The notes below the pieces were generated by a model. It worked only from the letters and a program-made list of their open reading frames with translations. It did not search any database and was not told the origin of the DNA. A DNA stretch of 64,000 nucleotides from Treponema sp. UBA4873 (GTDB lineage: Bacteria > Spirochaetota > Spirochaetia > Treponematales > Treponemataceae), in contig DHDP01000018.1 of NCBI GenBank assembly GCA_002399405.1, positions 559,339 through 623,338 of the forward strand. Reading direction: 5' to 3'. Below, piece after piece: positions 50,304 to 59,347 of this stretch; the stretch's first letter is position 1, and each line of letters begins with the position of its first letter. The translations under genes were made by a program, and so were the position numbers.

Positions 50304-50983
50304 GCCGACTCCGGCGTACTGTTATCGGGATCTTCCGGATTCGAGGCGTTGTACATGAGAATGAACTGCATGCGCCGTATCGCCTCAGGGAGAACTTCGC
50401 GGAGCGGGCGCGTCTTTCGCGACGAGCCGGGAGAAAGCGAAAGCGCCTGACTCATGCTGTCAGACATGACGGGAGGAAGCGCGTTAAAAAGCCGAGAGAG
50501 TTCGGCGCTTTCGTACTGACGGTGGCCGAGCGGCGGATTGTGAGACGCGAGAACCGTATCGGAAAGAAAGCGGCACGGCTTCCACCGCGTACCGCCGTCC
50601 TTGCCGCGGTCGCCCGTGTATCCGAAAAGGCGGCATATGAGGCAGCGTCCGCCGTAAACCGTACAGTGGTATGAATTTTCGGGATCGTACAGGAAGCAGC
50701 CGTCTGCGTTGTCGGTACGCTCCATAGGATACGTTCTGTCCCGGATTGCGCGCGCTGCGGCAGGTTCGTTTTCAATGAGCCACAGCGCAAGATACAGCGC
50801 TTCGCAGTCGAGCACGTCGGGTTCAAACGCAACGCAGCACGTTCCGCATCCGTCGGTGCAGGAAACGCGGCTCGCCGCTTTCCATTCGGCTTCACGCTCT
50901 GCAATCGCGTTGTAAACGGCGTCAAGACCGGACAGCATTTCGTATTCGCAGGTACCTTTGATTTTATTAAGAAAGCTGAACAT
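50300..50983 (-). CDS. YkgJ-type cysteine-cluster protein
   Basis: 227 residues from the ATG at 50983. The cysteine pattern CTDGCGTCCVAFE near 45-57, then YHCTVYGGRCLICRLFGYTG near 104-123, and KPCRF near 136, matches the YkgJ family thought to bind zinc or an iron-sulfur cluster. Function unknown; members are often near methyltransferases or hydrolases. The longer upstream frame (to 51316) lacks a Shine-Dalgarno at its start and overlaps the next gene, so I used 50983. Overlaps the metallo-beta-lactamase start. Confidence 0.82.
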   Translation of the reverse strand: MFSFLNKIKGTCEYEMLSGLDAVYNAIAEREAEWKAASRVSCTDGCGTCCVAFEPDVLDCEALYLALWLIENEPAAARAIRDRTYPMERTDNADGCFLYDPENSYHCTVYGGRCLICRLFGYTGDRGKDGGTRWKPCRFLSDTVLASHNPPLGHRQYESAELSRLFNALPPVMSDSMSQALSLSPGSSRKTRPLREVLPEAIRRMQFILMYNASNPEDPDNSTPESA

Positions 50984-50999
50984 CGTATCCGCAAGTATA

Positions 51000-51323
51000 T
51001 CAGAAAAATCTGCGCTGGTCAGTATCCTGCGGAATCTGTTCCCCTGGATTTTCCGCCTTGATTTCCGCGATGAGCTTTTCCACTTCCGCCGAAGCCCTCT
51101 TCGATTTGCGGTAGTTCCAGAAAGCAATCCCCGCCATTGCGGCCGTAACCGCTCCCATAAGAAGATAGAAGTACCATTCGGGCCGGTCGTTCGACGATGC
51201 AGCCTGATAAATTTCGTACACGACGAAACACGCCGCAGCGATGCTGATAAAGGCAGACTGCTCAAAATTTTTTTTGCCGCGCCGCAGCTGTGAAATGCGC
51301 GCTTTTTTTTCTTCAATCGTCAT
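51000..51323 (-). CDS. Small membrane protein
   Basis: 107 residues with GGAGG before the ATG. Charged N terminus (EEKKARISQLRRGKKNFEQ), two helices (FISIAAACFVVYEIYQAA near 25-42 and WYFYLLMGAVTAAMAGIAFW near 50-69), then a charged cytoplasmic tail ending in QRRFF. No recognised domain. Overlaps the end of the lipoprotein gene by 11 nt. Confidence 0.7.
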   Translation of the reverse strand: MTIEEKKARISQLRRGKKNFEQSAFISIAAACFVVYEIYQAASSNDRPEWYFYLLMGAVTAAMAGIAFWNYRKSKRASAEVEKLIAEIKAENPGEQIPQDTDQRRFF

Positions 51324-53850
51324 GACTGACCTCCGTATTTATGCTCGTAAAAAGCGGTATTGATTTATCTACCGGCTGCAGCAACGTGAGACGCATGTTT
51401 TTTCCGTCCCAGGTGAAAGTTCCGGTTTTGCTCGTTATGTAATCGTCGATCCTTTTTTTCCGGAACAGTGAATTGTTCGACGAAAATATACGGTATATGA
51501 CGTTCGCCGTGAACGGTCGATCCGCATCGGGAGCGCCGTCCGCATTTTCCATGCACGAACGGACGTCGGAAATAAGCGAAGTAAATTCGATGAGTATGTA
51601 CTGCCTGCTTTCACCGCCGCCGTATTCCATGAGCAGAACGGGTATTGTCTGCTCGCTGTCCATCCGCTGAATATATGCGGGCGCTTTTTCCCTGCCGAGA
51701 TACAGCGTGCCTTCCGTCGTCTGCGGCAGATTAATAATAGTGAAATATTCGGGATAACTGCTGCGGAACAATCTGTCCGTTCCGGATTTTCCGCCGGCTG
51801 CGATGCGTTCTTTGAGCGCCGTACATTCGTTTATTGTGTTTTCCGCAAGCTGTATTTCGTAGGGATATTCGAACGATTTGTATTCGGCGAGCAGATGGAA
51901 GTTGTCGGCATTCTGCGTCATAAGTTTTCCGCCGAACGACGTCATCGTTTTGATTTTCGGCACGTCGACCTGCTTAAGAAGCGTGATTGCCGCGAGCGTA
52001 TCAGCAATGTTGTATCCCCATCGCGAAATATCGGTCACCGCAGCGTCTTCTTTGTATTTCCTGATTTTTTCCTCAGTGTCCTGTATTTTCCGCCTGTTCG
52101 ATTCCGCGACTGCGTCGATCGCCGCAGTGTCCGCCTCCGTGTACGTTTTCGCCGTATCAAGTTCAGATCCCGCATCTTCCTTTCTGTCGCCGTTGACCGG
52201 AGGAAGCGGAGCGAATGTTCCCGCTGATTTTCCCGTTCCCTGAAGGACGACAGTATACGTTGTGTTTTTTCTGTCGAAATTAAATGCGAGATACGAACCT
52301 GTCGCCGTCGCAGTTGCGGAGAACAGCTCCAGATTTCTGCCGCCGAAAATATCCCAAAGAATTTCGTTGAAAGCGGCATCGTACGACGTGATGCCGCTTT
52401 CCCTGAAATGAGGCGTGACAAAAAAACTTTTCGGCGTGTTGTCGAACACCGGATCGTAGCGCGGCATGAATGTCCACATTTCGACGAGATAGAGCACAAC
52501 GGTCTTCGTCTCGTCTCCATTTGTGATTTTGAGCGTGCATGAACCTTCGCTCGTGAGCGTCATGTCGTCGATGCTGCATGAAATCCCCGCCACTGTTTTA
52601 TTATTTTTCATGAGTATGCCGGTGTACGCGTATTCGTTCCTGTTTCCTCTGATTGTTTTACCGCGGTCCGCCGGAGGAAAAAACGAATCGGCAGGAAGAA
52701 CGAGCGGCGCTTTTTCAAACTGCCATTTTTCATCGGCGATGTTTTTCCAGTAGAAGCCGATGCTTCCGTCAGGAGAAAGACCCGCCACGCGGAGAACGCG
52801 CGCGTCGTTGCCTTTTCCGTTCTGGAATATGCAGATGTATTTCGTGAGCTGCGCCTTTCCCTGCAGCGGGATGTCCGGCTGCCTGTACCAGTCCTCGTTC
52901 GGCAGCCCCCAGCGCGTAAAGTTCGAGCGGTAATCGCTGCCTTTATACGGCTGCTTTTCGGCGACGTACGTGTACTTGAAGAACATCGGGTCGCATCCCA
53001 TCGTGTCAAAATCGATGAGCCGCGTGTACATCGTTCCCGATTTGTCTATGAGAAAAAGCGTGGAGCCCGACGCGCTGATGTTTTCCGCAGTGAAGCTGCC
53101 GCGTTCGGGGCCGAGAATCGTCTTGCTCAGGTCCGCGGGAAGACCGGAATCGGTAAAGCGTATTTCCTGACCGTTTTTCGTGAGAAAATAGACAGTCGTT
53201 ACCCCCATCGTACCCCAGTGGTGTTCGTTTCCGAACCTGTCGGTATACCATTCGATATTTCCCCTGCGCGTGCCCGTTGCCCAGCCGCGTTTGCTTTCGA
53301 CGAGCCTGTTCTGTACGAGCTGCTCTTTCGCCGGCCAGCCGAAATAGCACGACCATTCGAATTTTTTGTCGAATCGGTTTTTGACGAGCGGGCAGACGTA
53401 CATGCGTCCGAAATTATCGAACGCAAGCAGCGTGTCGTCGTCCGCGGCTATCTCGGTGATCGATTCAGGCGGAAGAAACCAGCCTGTTTTCGGCAGCTGA
53501 AGTTTTTTTGAAAACGGCAGTCCCGTTTTCTGAAATAATTCCCATGAGCTGCTGTTTTTCTTTTTCATCATGATTCGTCCGCCGGAAACACAGAACTCAT
53601 ATCCGTGCGCAAACGTCTGCGTAAGAGTCGCGACATATACATGTTCCGGCAGTTTCCCGTTTACCGATTCGGTATCCTCGATGTTTGCAAGCGATTTTCC
53701 GGGAACGGCAGTAGAATTGTATATGGCAGGATTGGAGAAAGGAAGTTTTTCATTCTGGCTGCCTGAAACACACGAGCACGAAAGAAATGCCGCCTGTAGT
53801 ACGGCTGAGACAAAAATTACGGTCGTAAAAGAAGATTTGCTGCGTTTCAT
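51313..53850 (-). CDS. Large lipoprotein of unknown function
   Basis: 845 residues from the ATG at 53850; a longer frame to 53949 is rejected because it starts in the terminator. Signal peptide with lipobox FLSC (Cys near 24). The N-terminal half has repeated strands of the type W..F...ITEIAADDDTLLAFDNFGRM, suggesting a beta-propeller; around 600 there is a helical coiled-coil segment (AIDAVAESNRRKIQDTEEKI), and the rest has no clear motif. Not recognised as a named family. Located at the cell envelope. A -10/-35 pair lies directly at the start, implying a leaderless mRNA. Could be a sensor or assembly scaffold, which is speculation. Confidence 0.75.
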   Translation of the reverse strand: MKRSKSSFTTVIFVSAVLQAAFLSCSCVSGSQNEKLPFSNPAIYNSTAVPGKSLANIEDTESVNGKLPEHVYVATLTQTFAHGYEFCVSGGRIMMKKKNSSSWELFQKTGLPFSKKLQLPKTGWFLPPESITEIAADDDTLLAFDNFGRMYVCPLVKNRFDKKFEWSCYFGWPAKEQLVQNRLVESKRGWATGTRRGNIEWYTDRFGNEHHWGTMGVTTVYFLTKNGQEIRFTDSGLPADLSKTILGPERGSFTAENISASGSTLFLIDKSGTMYTRLIDFDTMGCDPMFFKYTYVAEKQPYKGSDYRSNFTRWGLPNEDWYRQPDIPLQGKAQLTKYICIFQNGKGNDARVLRVAGLSPDGSIGFYWKNIADEKWQFEKAPLVLPADSFFPPADRGKTIRGNRNEYAYTGILMKNNKTVAGISCSIDDMTLTSEGSCTLKITNGDETKTVVLYLVEMWTFMPRYDPVFDNTPKSFFVTPHFRESGITSYDAAFNEILWDIFGGRNLELFSATATATGSYLAFNFDRKNTTYTVVLQGTGKSAGTFAPLPPVNGDRKEDAGSELDTAKTYTEADTAAIDAVAESNRRKIQDTEEKIRKYKEDAAVTDISRWGYNIADTLAAITLLKQVDVPKIKTMTSFGGKLMTQNADNFHLLAEYKSFEYPYEIQLAENTINECTALKERIAAGGKSGTDRLFRSSYPEYFTIINLPQTTEGTLYLGREKAPAYIQRMDSEQTIPVLLMEYGGGESRQYILIEFTSLISDVRSCMENADGAPDADRPFTANVIYRIFSSNNSLFRKKRIDDYITSKTGTFTWDGKNMRLTLLQPVDKSIPLFTSINTEVSHDD

Positions 53851-53856
53851 GCATAC

Positions 53857-53886
53857 AGCATACCTGAAAACCTGCCGCAGTTGCAA
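53857..53886 (-). promoter_or_regulatory. Promoter of the large lipoprotein gene
   Basis: On the minus strand TTGCAA (53881-53886) and TATGCT (53857-53862) are 18 bp apart; the -10 ends 6 nt before the ATG at 53850, so transcription would start at or next to the ATG. Confidence 0.5.
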
Positions 53887-53887
53887 C

Positions 53888-53936
53888 AAAAAACGGGCCG
53901 CCCCGCACGTTTCACGCGCGGAGCGGCCCGTTTTTT
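53888..53936 (-). terminator. Rho-independent terminator of the GreA-fusion gene
   Basis: ACGGGCCGC (53893-53901) pairs with GCGGCCCGT (53923-53931), with inner GC pairs and flanking A-run/T-run (53888-53892 and 53932-53936) forming the tail. Lies just after the stop of the gene ending at 53963. Confidence 0.88.
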
Positions 53937-53962
53937 GTAGTACAGACACAGTCGGAAAGAAA

Positions 53963-56665
53963 TCAGCTCCGTGCGACTTTTATTTCCTTTACCGTGTAGT
54001 TGTATTTATGATCATTGATTGCGAAGACCGCATTTTGACCGACTTTTTTGTCCATGAGCGCGTTGCCGAACGGCGACATATAGGAAATGATGCCGTTGTC
54101 GGGGTCGGATTCCCACGGTCCGAGAATTGTAAATTCCTCGTCGTCGTTCGTGTCGTTGTTGTGCAGCGTAACTGCCGTGGAGAACGAGATGATTGCAGTC
54201 GTAATCGTCGTCGGATCGAATACGACCGCGCGGTTAAGCTCTTCCTGGAGTTTTGCGAGCGTGACGTTGAGGTAGTGCTGATGTTCCTTTGCGGCCTTGT
54301 ATTCGGCGTTCTCCTTCAAGTCACCCTGGGCGCGCGCTTCGCCTATTTCCTTTGCGTTTGCCGGAATCTCGACGCTCTGGATACGCTCCGCCTGAGCTTT
54401 CTTTTCCTCCAGCTTCTTCGCAGTAACAATCATGCCGTGCCGCTGGACGGCGGATTTTTCTTCGGTGACCTGGAACTTGAAGTCCGGGTATTTCTCAAGA
54501 ATCTTGTTGCGGAGCAGCGCTTTGTACGACGGATCGATGTCCGCAATATCGTTTATAAGCGTGTACATGCGCTTTACCGTGTCCTCGTCGTTCTCGAACA
54601 TGTACGTGATAAGCGCGTCGTCCTTGAACAGAAGCTGCGTCGCGGCCTTGTTGATTTTTTTGTTTTCCGTCGTGTTGACGTGGTTGCTGATTTCGCGGAA
54701 CGTCTGCTCGATGATGTTGATAAGGGCAATGAGCTGTCTTTCGTACGTGATGCCCGATTCCCTGAACCATGTGTCGTCCTGGCATTCGCGGAAGAAAAAG
54801 AGAACAGCCTGCCTGTTGTCCTTGAAATTTTCGAAGCAGTTTACGGCAAGCTGCTTTACCATGTCGGTTTTGCCCGCGTTGATGAGCGCGGCGAGCATAC
54901 TGCCTTCAAGAACAGTCGGGAAGAGACGGACATACTCTTTGTCCCAGTCGGGAAGCAGCTTGATGTCAGTAAGAAAATCCTGACGGAGCGTCGTATTTTT
55001 CGTATCCTTGAGCTCAAGGTACATTTCGCGCGGATCGTCGATGTGATCGTACAGTTCCTTGAACGTATATTTGCACTGAAATGCAGCCGCCGGAAGAGCG
55101 CTGCTGATTTTCTGAACGACGAGGTATGCGCCGAGCACCTGGTCGGTGACCTTCGTGATTGTCTTCAGGAAGCCGGTGAAGTAGGAGAACATCTCTCCGA
55201 AAGCCTCGCTGCTCTTGTCCGTTTCGTCGTTCTCGATGTATTTCATGAGAATGTCGATGCGTGCGAAGAACTGTTTCTGCGCCTTGAACTCGTTCGCAAG
55301 CTTTGTATCCTGACTGACGTCGTGGTCGCGGACGGTATACATAGTGATATCGTTCGGATCGACGCCGAACGACGAGTCGGTTTCAAGAATGCGTTTGGCG
55401 GCCGAGTTCCACGATGTCCACTGGCCCGGCGTGAGAACGGCCGGAACAAGCTCCGCTTTTATCCGTTTGAAATCGCAGCTGTTGTCGAAACTTCTGATGA
55501 TTGTCCTCAGCGCCCAGACCTTGTCCTCGGTAACCATTTTTGCAAGTTCCTGCTGCTTTTTCGTCGCTTTCAGAACCCAGATGTGGTCGTTTGAAAGCGG
55601 GGTGAGCGCGCTCACGGCCATTTTAAGCGACATTTCGTGGATGCCGTATTTTTTCCCGAAGTTAATCACGAGCGTGTCGTTTTCAACCTTGCGGATAATG
55701 CCGACGCCCCATGAACGGTGAAATACGTAGCTGTGCGCGTCGAATGCAATGTGTTTTTCAAAATCGTTTATGGCTTCGAAGACGTTGCGGAAACCGGCTG
55801 TGAGGTTCGAAGAGCGGATGTAGTCTTCGAGGTGATCGCGGCCTTCGTATTTACCGCGGTAGCAGTCGACGATTTCCTTGCGTGCCCACGTGTCGTGCTG
55901 GTCGATTTCGAGAATCTGCTTGAGGATGTCTATCGCGGTATCCCACTTTTTGCCGGCCTTATACCACGCGTAGAGTTCCTGCATGAGGACGGCGCTTTTG
56001 TCTTCGCTGATTGTTTTTGCAACTTTGCGTTTCGCGAGCATGAAGAAATCGATTTCCTGCGGAATGAGCTGGACAAGTTTTGTCCACATTTCCTTTACGA
56101 CGTTCATGTTTTTTGAGCTGATGCAGCGGAGCAGTGCTTTCTTGTAGTATTCGACTGCCGTTTCGGTGTCCTTTTCCGATTCGTAATGTTCCGCGAGCGC
56201 CTTTGCAAGGTCGGCTTCCTCAAAGTCGAGTTTTACGATTTTTTCGTACAGTTCCCAGACTTTTTCGTTGTTGTCCGCACGGTAACAGTCTGCGAGCGTA
56301 CGCAGTGCGAATTTATTGTTTGCATCGTCGGAAAGAATAGTTTCGCAGAGATAGACGACGACCGTTTCCTTATGGTTTTTCTGGAAGATGTCGACGAGCG
56401 TCACGAGCGCGGAATTGTCGAGCGTGCCTTTATACAGAGAGAGCATGCCGGAAATGTACAGTGCGATAATGCTGTCTTTCGTATGCGTCAGGTGTTCGTC
56501 ACAGATTTTCTGCACTTCGTCTATACAGCTGCCCGCACGGATTTTTTCGACAATTCCCGCAAGCTCTACGAGGTTATTCTTCGTGTAGTTGCTGATTGTT
56601 GCACGAGTCCATGTCTCCTCTTTGAGCATGTCCTGAACTTGTTTTACGAGATCTTCATCAGCCAT
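53963..56665 (-). CDS. greA: Transcript-cleavage factor GreA fused to a long helical-repeat domain
   Basis: 900 residues with TAGGAG before the ATG. Residues 1 to about 730 are helical repeats of TPR/HEAT character (NSALVTLVDIFQKNHKETVV, FALRTLADCYRADNNEKVWE). The last 160 are GreA: coiled coil with ARAQGDLKENAEYKAAKE near 785-802 (acidic tip D/E that enters the polymerase secondary channel), then the globular FKBP-like part VTLHNNDTNDDEEFTILG and ALMDKKVGQNAVFAIND. GreA rescues backtracked RNA polymerase. Ordinary GreA is about 158 residues; this large fusion is a known feature of treponemes. The repeats may tether polymerase or ribosome partners. Confidence 0.93.
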   Translation of the reverse strand: MADEDLVKQVQDMLKEETWTRATISNYTKNNLVELAGIVEKIRAGSCIDEVQKICDEHLTHTKDSIIALYISGMLSLYKGTLDNSALVTLVDIFQKNHKETVVVYLCETILSDDANNKFALRTLADCYRADNNEKVWELYEKIVKLDFEEADLAKALAEHYESEKDTETAVEYYKKALLRCISSKNMNVVKEMWTKLVQLIPQEIDFFMLAKRKVAKTISEDKSAVLMQELYAWYKAGKKWDTAIDILKQILEIDQHDTWARKEIVDCYRGKYEGRDHLEDYIRSSNLTAGFRNVFEAINDFEKHIAFDAHSYVFHRSWGVGIIRKVENDTLVINFGKKYGIHEMSLKMAVSALTPLSNDHIWVLKATKKQQELAKMVTEDKVWALRTIIRSFDNSCDFKRIKAELVPAVLTPGQWTSWNSAAKRILETDSSFGVDPNDITMYTVRDHDVSQDTKLANEFKAQKQFFARIDILMKYIENDETDKSSEAFGEMFSYFTGFLKTITKVTDQVLGAYLVVQKISSALPAAAFQCKYTFKELYDHIDDPREMYLELKDTKNTTLRQDFLTDIKLLPDWDKEYVRLFPTVLEGSMLAALINAGKTDMVKQLAVNCFENFKDNRQAVLFFFRECQDDTWFRESGITYERQLIALINIIEQTFREISNHVNTTENKKINKAATQLLFKDDALITYMFENDEDTVKRMYTLINDIADIDPSYKALLRNKILEKYPDFKFQVTEEKSAVQRHGMIVTAKKLEEKKAQAERIQSVEIPANAKEIGEARAQGDLKENAEYKAAKEHQHYLNVTLAKLQEELNRAVVFDPTTITTAIISFSTAVTLHNNDTNDDEEFTILGPWESDPDNGIISYMSPFGNALMDKKVGQNAVFAINDHKYNYTVKEIKVARS

Positions 56666-56726
56666 AAAAAACTCCTATAAAAATTTCGAAATAGGTAATA
56701 TAAACTCTATTCGTTCCTCAAATGGA

Positions 56727-57659
56727 TTATTTGACGTACATTTCGTAGATCGAAGAATCCAGAATCTTTATTTTCAATAAAACTTCGTTGACCTGCCTGC
56801 CGGTATCGTTCGACGCGGCATAATGGTCTATAAGCCAGAAATACAGGTTGATGAGGCGGGGAGTGAGCACTGCCGCATCGCTGGACGGATCTTTCATCTC
56901 GTTTTCCAGCGCGTAAATTTCCTGCTTCAGCTTTCCGGCTTCCTGCGGTTTGAGCTCCCGTTTTACGTTGAAAATGCCCCAGAGCACTCCGTACACCGGA
57001 ATCCATTGCTGCAGAACCGCACCTGTGTATCCTTTTTCAGCTGTTTTTTCTATCAGACACGTAATCAGTCTGGAATCGAGAAAGCTGATGTCTATGCGCT
57101 CCGGATCAATAAAAAAAGCTTCTCTGAAAAGCACTTTTGCGTTCCGGTCGCCGCCGCACAGTGCGTAACAATCGGCCAGTTCGGCAAGAACGGCTGCAAG
57201 TCCCGGCTGCGTGTTGTTTGCTATAGAAAGACAATTCTGCGCATCTTCGAATTTACCTGTCTTTTTGAAACACAAACCCGCCTTGCGGTAAATCTCAGCT
57301 CTCTGGACAGGGTTGCGTTCGTCGAACAGCTGCGTGTAATTTTCAAGCGCCCGCGAAAAAATACCGCGGCTTACAGCATACAGCGCCTGTTCGTACGGAT
57401 GTTCCTTTCTTGAGACAAAAGACTGAAATGTCTTCCATTCCGCCAGGAGGCTCTCCCCCCGTTCGAACGGATTTTCCATTTCAGCCAGCGACTTGATGTA
57501 CGGAATCCAGAAATTACAGCAGTCTGCCGTGAAAACAAGCTCCGGGCACTCGAAATCGTATTCGAAAAGACCTTCAAGAATCTTTTCAGCCTGTTCCGGA
57601 TTTGCATTCTCCAGATACCCGAGTGCTTCTTTGAGCCCGTTTTCCGTTTGAATCTCCAT
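56727..57659 (-). CDS. TPR-type protein, function unknown
   Basis: 310 residues, almost all helical with TPR-like pairs: ENANPEQAEKILEGLFEYDF near 17-36, AEIYRKAGLCFKKTGKFEDA near 120-139, AAVLAELADCYALCGGDRNA near 154-173. No signal peptide or membrane helix, so it is cytoplasmic. It precedes the GreA-fusion gene on the same strand by 61 nt. No Shine-Dalgarno; a TTGACT/TATAAT promoter sits about 15 nt before the ATG. Confidence 0.75.
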   Translation of the reverse strand: MEIQTENGLKEALGYLENANPEQAEKILEGLFEYDFECPELVFTADCCNFWIPYIKSLAEMENPFERGESLLAEWKTFQSFVSRKEHPYEQALYAVSRGIFSRALENYTQLFDERNPVQRAEIYRKAGLCFKKTGKFEDAQNCLSIANNTQPGLAAVLAELADCYALCGGDRNAKVLFREAFFIDPERIDISFLDSRLITCLIEKTAEKGYTGAVLQQWIPVYGVLWGIFNVKRELKPQEAGKLKQEIYALENEMKDPSSDAAVLTPRLINLYFWLIDHYAASNDTGRQVNEVLLKIKILDSSIYEMYVK

Positions 57660-57673
57660 AGCGACTATCTTTC

Positions 57674-57701
57674 ATTATACTGGAATGCAAATTTTAGTCA
57701 A
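57674..57701 (-). promoter_or_regulatory. Promoter of the TPR gene at 57659
   Basis: On the minus strand TTGACT (57696-57701) and TATAAT (57674-57679) are 16 bp apart. The leader would be about 7-8 nt, without a Shine-Dalgarno. Confidence 0.65.
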
Positions 57702-57795
57702 TGATAAATTTTGTAAAAATGAAGAAAACTTTATACACGCTTTATCATAACATGTCAAGTACTTTTCCGTGAAATTCGAGAATTTTTTTTCAGAA

Positions 57796-57825
57796 TAGAC
57801 AATACAGGTGTATTTATTGTATAAT
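57796..57825 (+). promoter_or_regulatory. Promoter of rpe, leaderless start
   Basis: TAGACA (57796-57801) and TATAAT (57820-57825) are 18 bp apart. The ATG begins at 57834, 8 nt after the -10, so the transcript would begin at or a base or two before the start codon. Divergent from the TPR gene. Confidence 0.6.
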
Positions 57826-57833
57826 GGAATATA

Positions 57834-58463
57834 ATGAATCGACTTATACTGGCTCCGTCGCTGCTTTCTGCCGATTTTTCCGATCTGGCAGGCGCTGTGC
57901 GGCAGATAGAACAAAATCATGCTTCGGTTGTCCATATAGACGTCATGGACGGACGTTTTGTGCCTCAGATTTCATACGGACAACCTGTCGTCAAATCAAT
58001 CAGACCGCTTACAAAGCTGCCTTTCGACGTACACCTTATGGTGGAGCATCCCGAGGACCAGATTGATTCCTTTGCAGCCGCCGGTGCCGACTGGATTACG
58101 TTCCATCTCGAGAGCACCGTCCATATCAACCGGCTGCTCTGCCGCATCAGGGAACTGGGAAAAAAAGCGGGAATTGCGGTTGTTCCTTCGACGCCCGTTT
58201 CCGTGCTTTCCGAAATCCTGCCGTTTGCGGATCTGGTGCTCGTTATGACTGTCAATCCCGGTTTCGGCGGACAGGTGCTTATTCCGTCCTGCGTCGAAAA
58301 AATAGCGGAACTCGTGCGCATACGAAACGAACGCGGGCTTTCATATATGATTTCGGTCGACGGAGGAATTAACAGGCAGACACTCGGAAGCGTTGTCGCC
58401 GCCGGTGCCGACGTCGTCGTATCCGGCTCCGCCTTTTTCAAGGGCGAGCTCAAATGGGAGTGA
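57834..58463 (+). CDS. rpe: Ribulose-phosphate 3-epimerase
   Basis: 209 residues. Catalytic and metal motifs: LAPSLLSADF near 5-14, VVHIDVMDGRFVPQ near 31-44, DVHLMVEHPE near 62-71, VMTVNPGFGGQVLI near 138-151 (phosphate loop) and ISVDGGIN near 171-178. Interconverts ribulose and xylulose 5-phosphate in the pentose phosphate pathway. Fully canonical, in contrast with the relative at 7737. The next gene begins 2 nt after the stop. Confidence 0.96.
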   Translation: MNRLILAPSLLSADFSDLAGAVRQIEQNHASVVHIDVMDGRFVPQISYGQPVVKSIRPLTKLPFDVHLMVEHPEDQIDSFAAAGADWITFHLESTVHINRLLCRIRELGKKAGIAVVPSTPVSVLSEILPFADLVLVMTVNPGFGGQVLIPSCVEKIAELVRIRNERGLSYMISVDGGINRQTLGSVVAAGADVVVSGSAFFKGELKWE

Positions 58464-58465
58464 GT

Positions 58466-59347
58466 ATGAAACTGAAGCACATGAAATTTGCCGGTGCAGC
58501 GATGCTGTTGCTGTTGTGTACTGTTCCTCTCTCTGCCGGAACTGCCGCCGAAAACGCGGCTTTCGTACAGGGATGCAGCGCTTTCAAAGCCGGCGACTGG
58601 AATTCAGCCATGATTCTGCTGCGCAAAGCTGTTGCATACCCTGCAAACAATACGCCCGACTCGTGGTATATGCTTATAGTTTCGGAAATGTATGCGGGAG
58701 AATACAAAAGCGCTTCAGCCGACTGCGACACGTTCGCCCGTTCTTTCCCTGAAAGCATGTATTCCGCATATATCCAGTATCAGAAAGGAAGGGCACTTTT
58801 TTACCTCGGCGAATACGAGAAATCCGTTCTGCTGCTCAGCGATTTCTGCCATCAGTATCCCTCCAATGAAATGTATGCGTCGGCCCTTTTCTGGATTGCC
58901 GAGTCGTTCTACGCCGGATATAACTACGACGAAGCTCGTGCGCTGTACGAGCGTATTGTGGGCGAGTATCCGGCAGACGCGAAGGCTCCCGCCGCGCAGT
59001 ACAGGATTGAGACGATTGCCCAGCGGACCCGCGAGGAGAAACTGCTGTATCTGCTCAGGAAGACGGGCGAGGAATATCTTTCGGCGAAGGAAAATTACGA
59101 AAAACAGCTGAAAATGTACGATTCGTCGTCGGCCGCTGCAAACGTGAAGAGAATCGCGGACCTGCAGAAGCAGAACAGCGATCTGGAGAATCAGATAACT
59201 GCACTGAAACGCGAGAATGCCCGGCTGCTGAATGATGTGTCTGCCGGTAACGGGAACGGGAACGCGGATGAAATTGCCCGTCTCAAGGCGAAAGCGAAGG
59301 AAGTTCAGGAACTGCTGGACGAGCGGAATGAGGGAGGCGGACAATGA
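58466..59347 (+). CDS. Secreted TPR/coiled-coil protein (YbgF-like)
   Basis: 293 residues from the ATG at 58466 (GGAG 6 nt upstream); an ATG at 58454 is also in frame. Signal peptide MKLKHMKFAGAAMLLLLCTV ending in LSAG. TPR repeats at about 34-185: AFKAGDWNSAMILLRKAVAY, ALFYLGEYEKSVLLLSDFCH, AGYNYDEARALYERIVGEYP, followed by a coiled coil (RIADLQKQNSDLENQITALK near 234). The order is reverse to Tol-associated CpoB/YbgF, but the content is similar, suggesting a periplasmic scaffold in envelope or division work. Co-transcribed with rpe and the next two genes. Confidence 0.78.
   Translation: MKLKHMKFAGAAMLLLLCTVPLSAGTAAENAAFVQGCSAFKAGDWNSAMILLRKAVAYPANNTPDSWYMLIVSEMYAGEYKSASADCDTFARSFPESMYSAYIQYQKGRALFYLGEYEKSVLLLSDFCHQYPSNEMYASALFWIAESFYAGYNYDEARALYERIVGEYPADAKAPAAQYRIETIAQRTREEKLLYLLRKTGEEYLSAKENYEKQLKMYDSSSAAANVKRIADLQKQNSDLENQITALKRENARLLNDVSAGNGNGNADEIARLKAKAKEVQELLDERNEGGGQ

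Noticed and set aside
51313..53949. Longer start for the large lipoprotein
   Set aside because: The extra N terminus would be encoded by the terminator hairpin of the GreA-fusion gene; the 53850 start gives a lipoprotein signal.
53570..55594. Plus-strand frame of 674 residues opposite the GreA fusion
   Set aside because: Antisense to a clear GreA motif set and to a terminator; composition is of shadow type.
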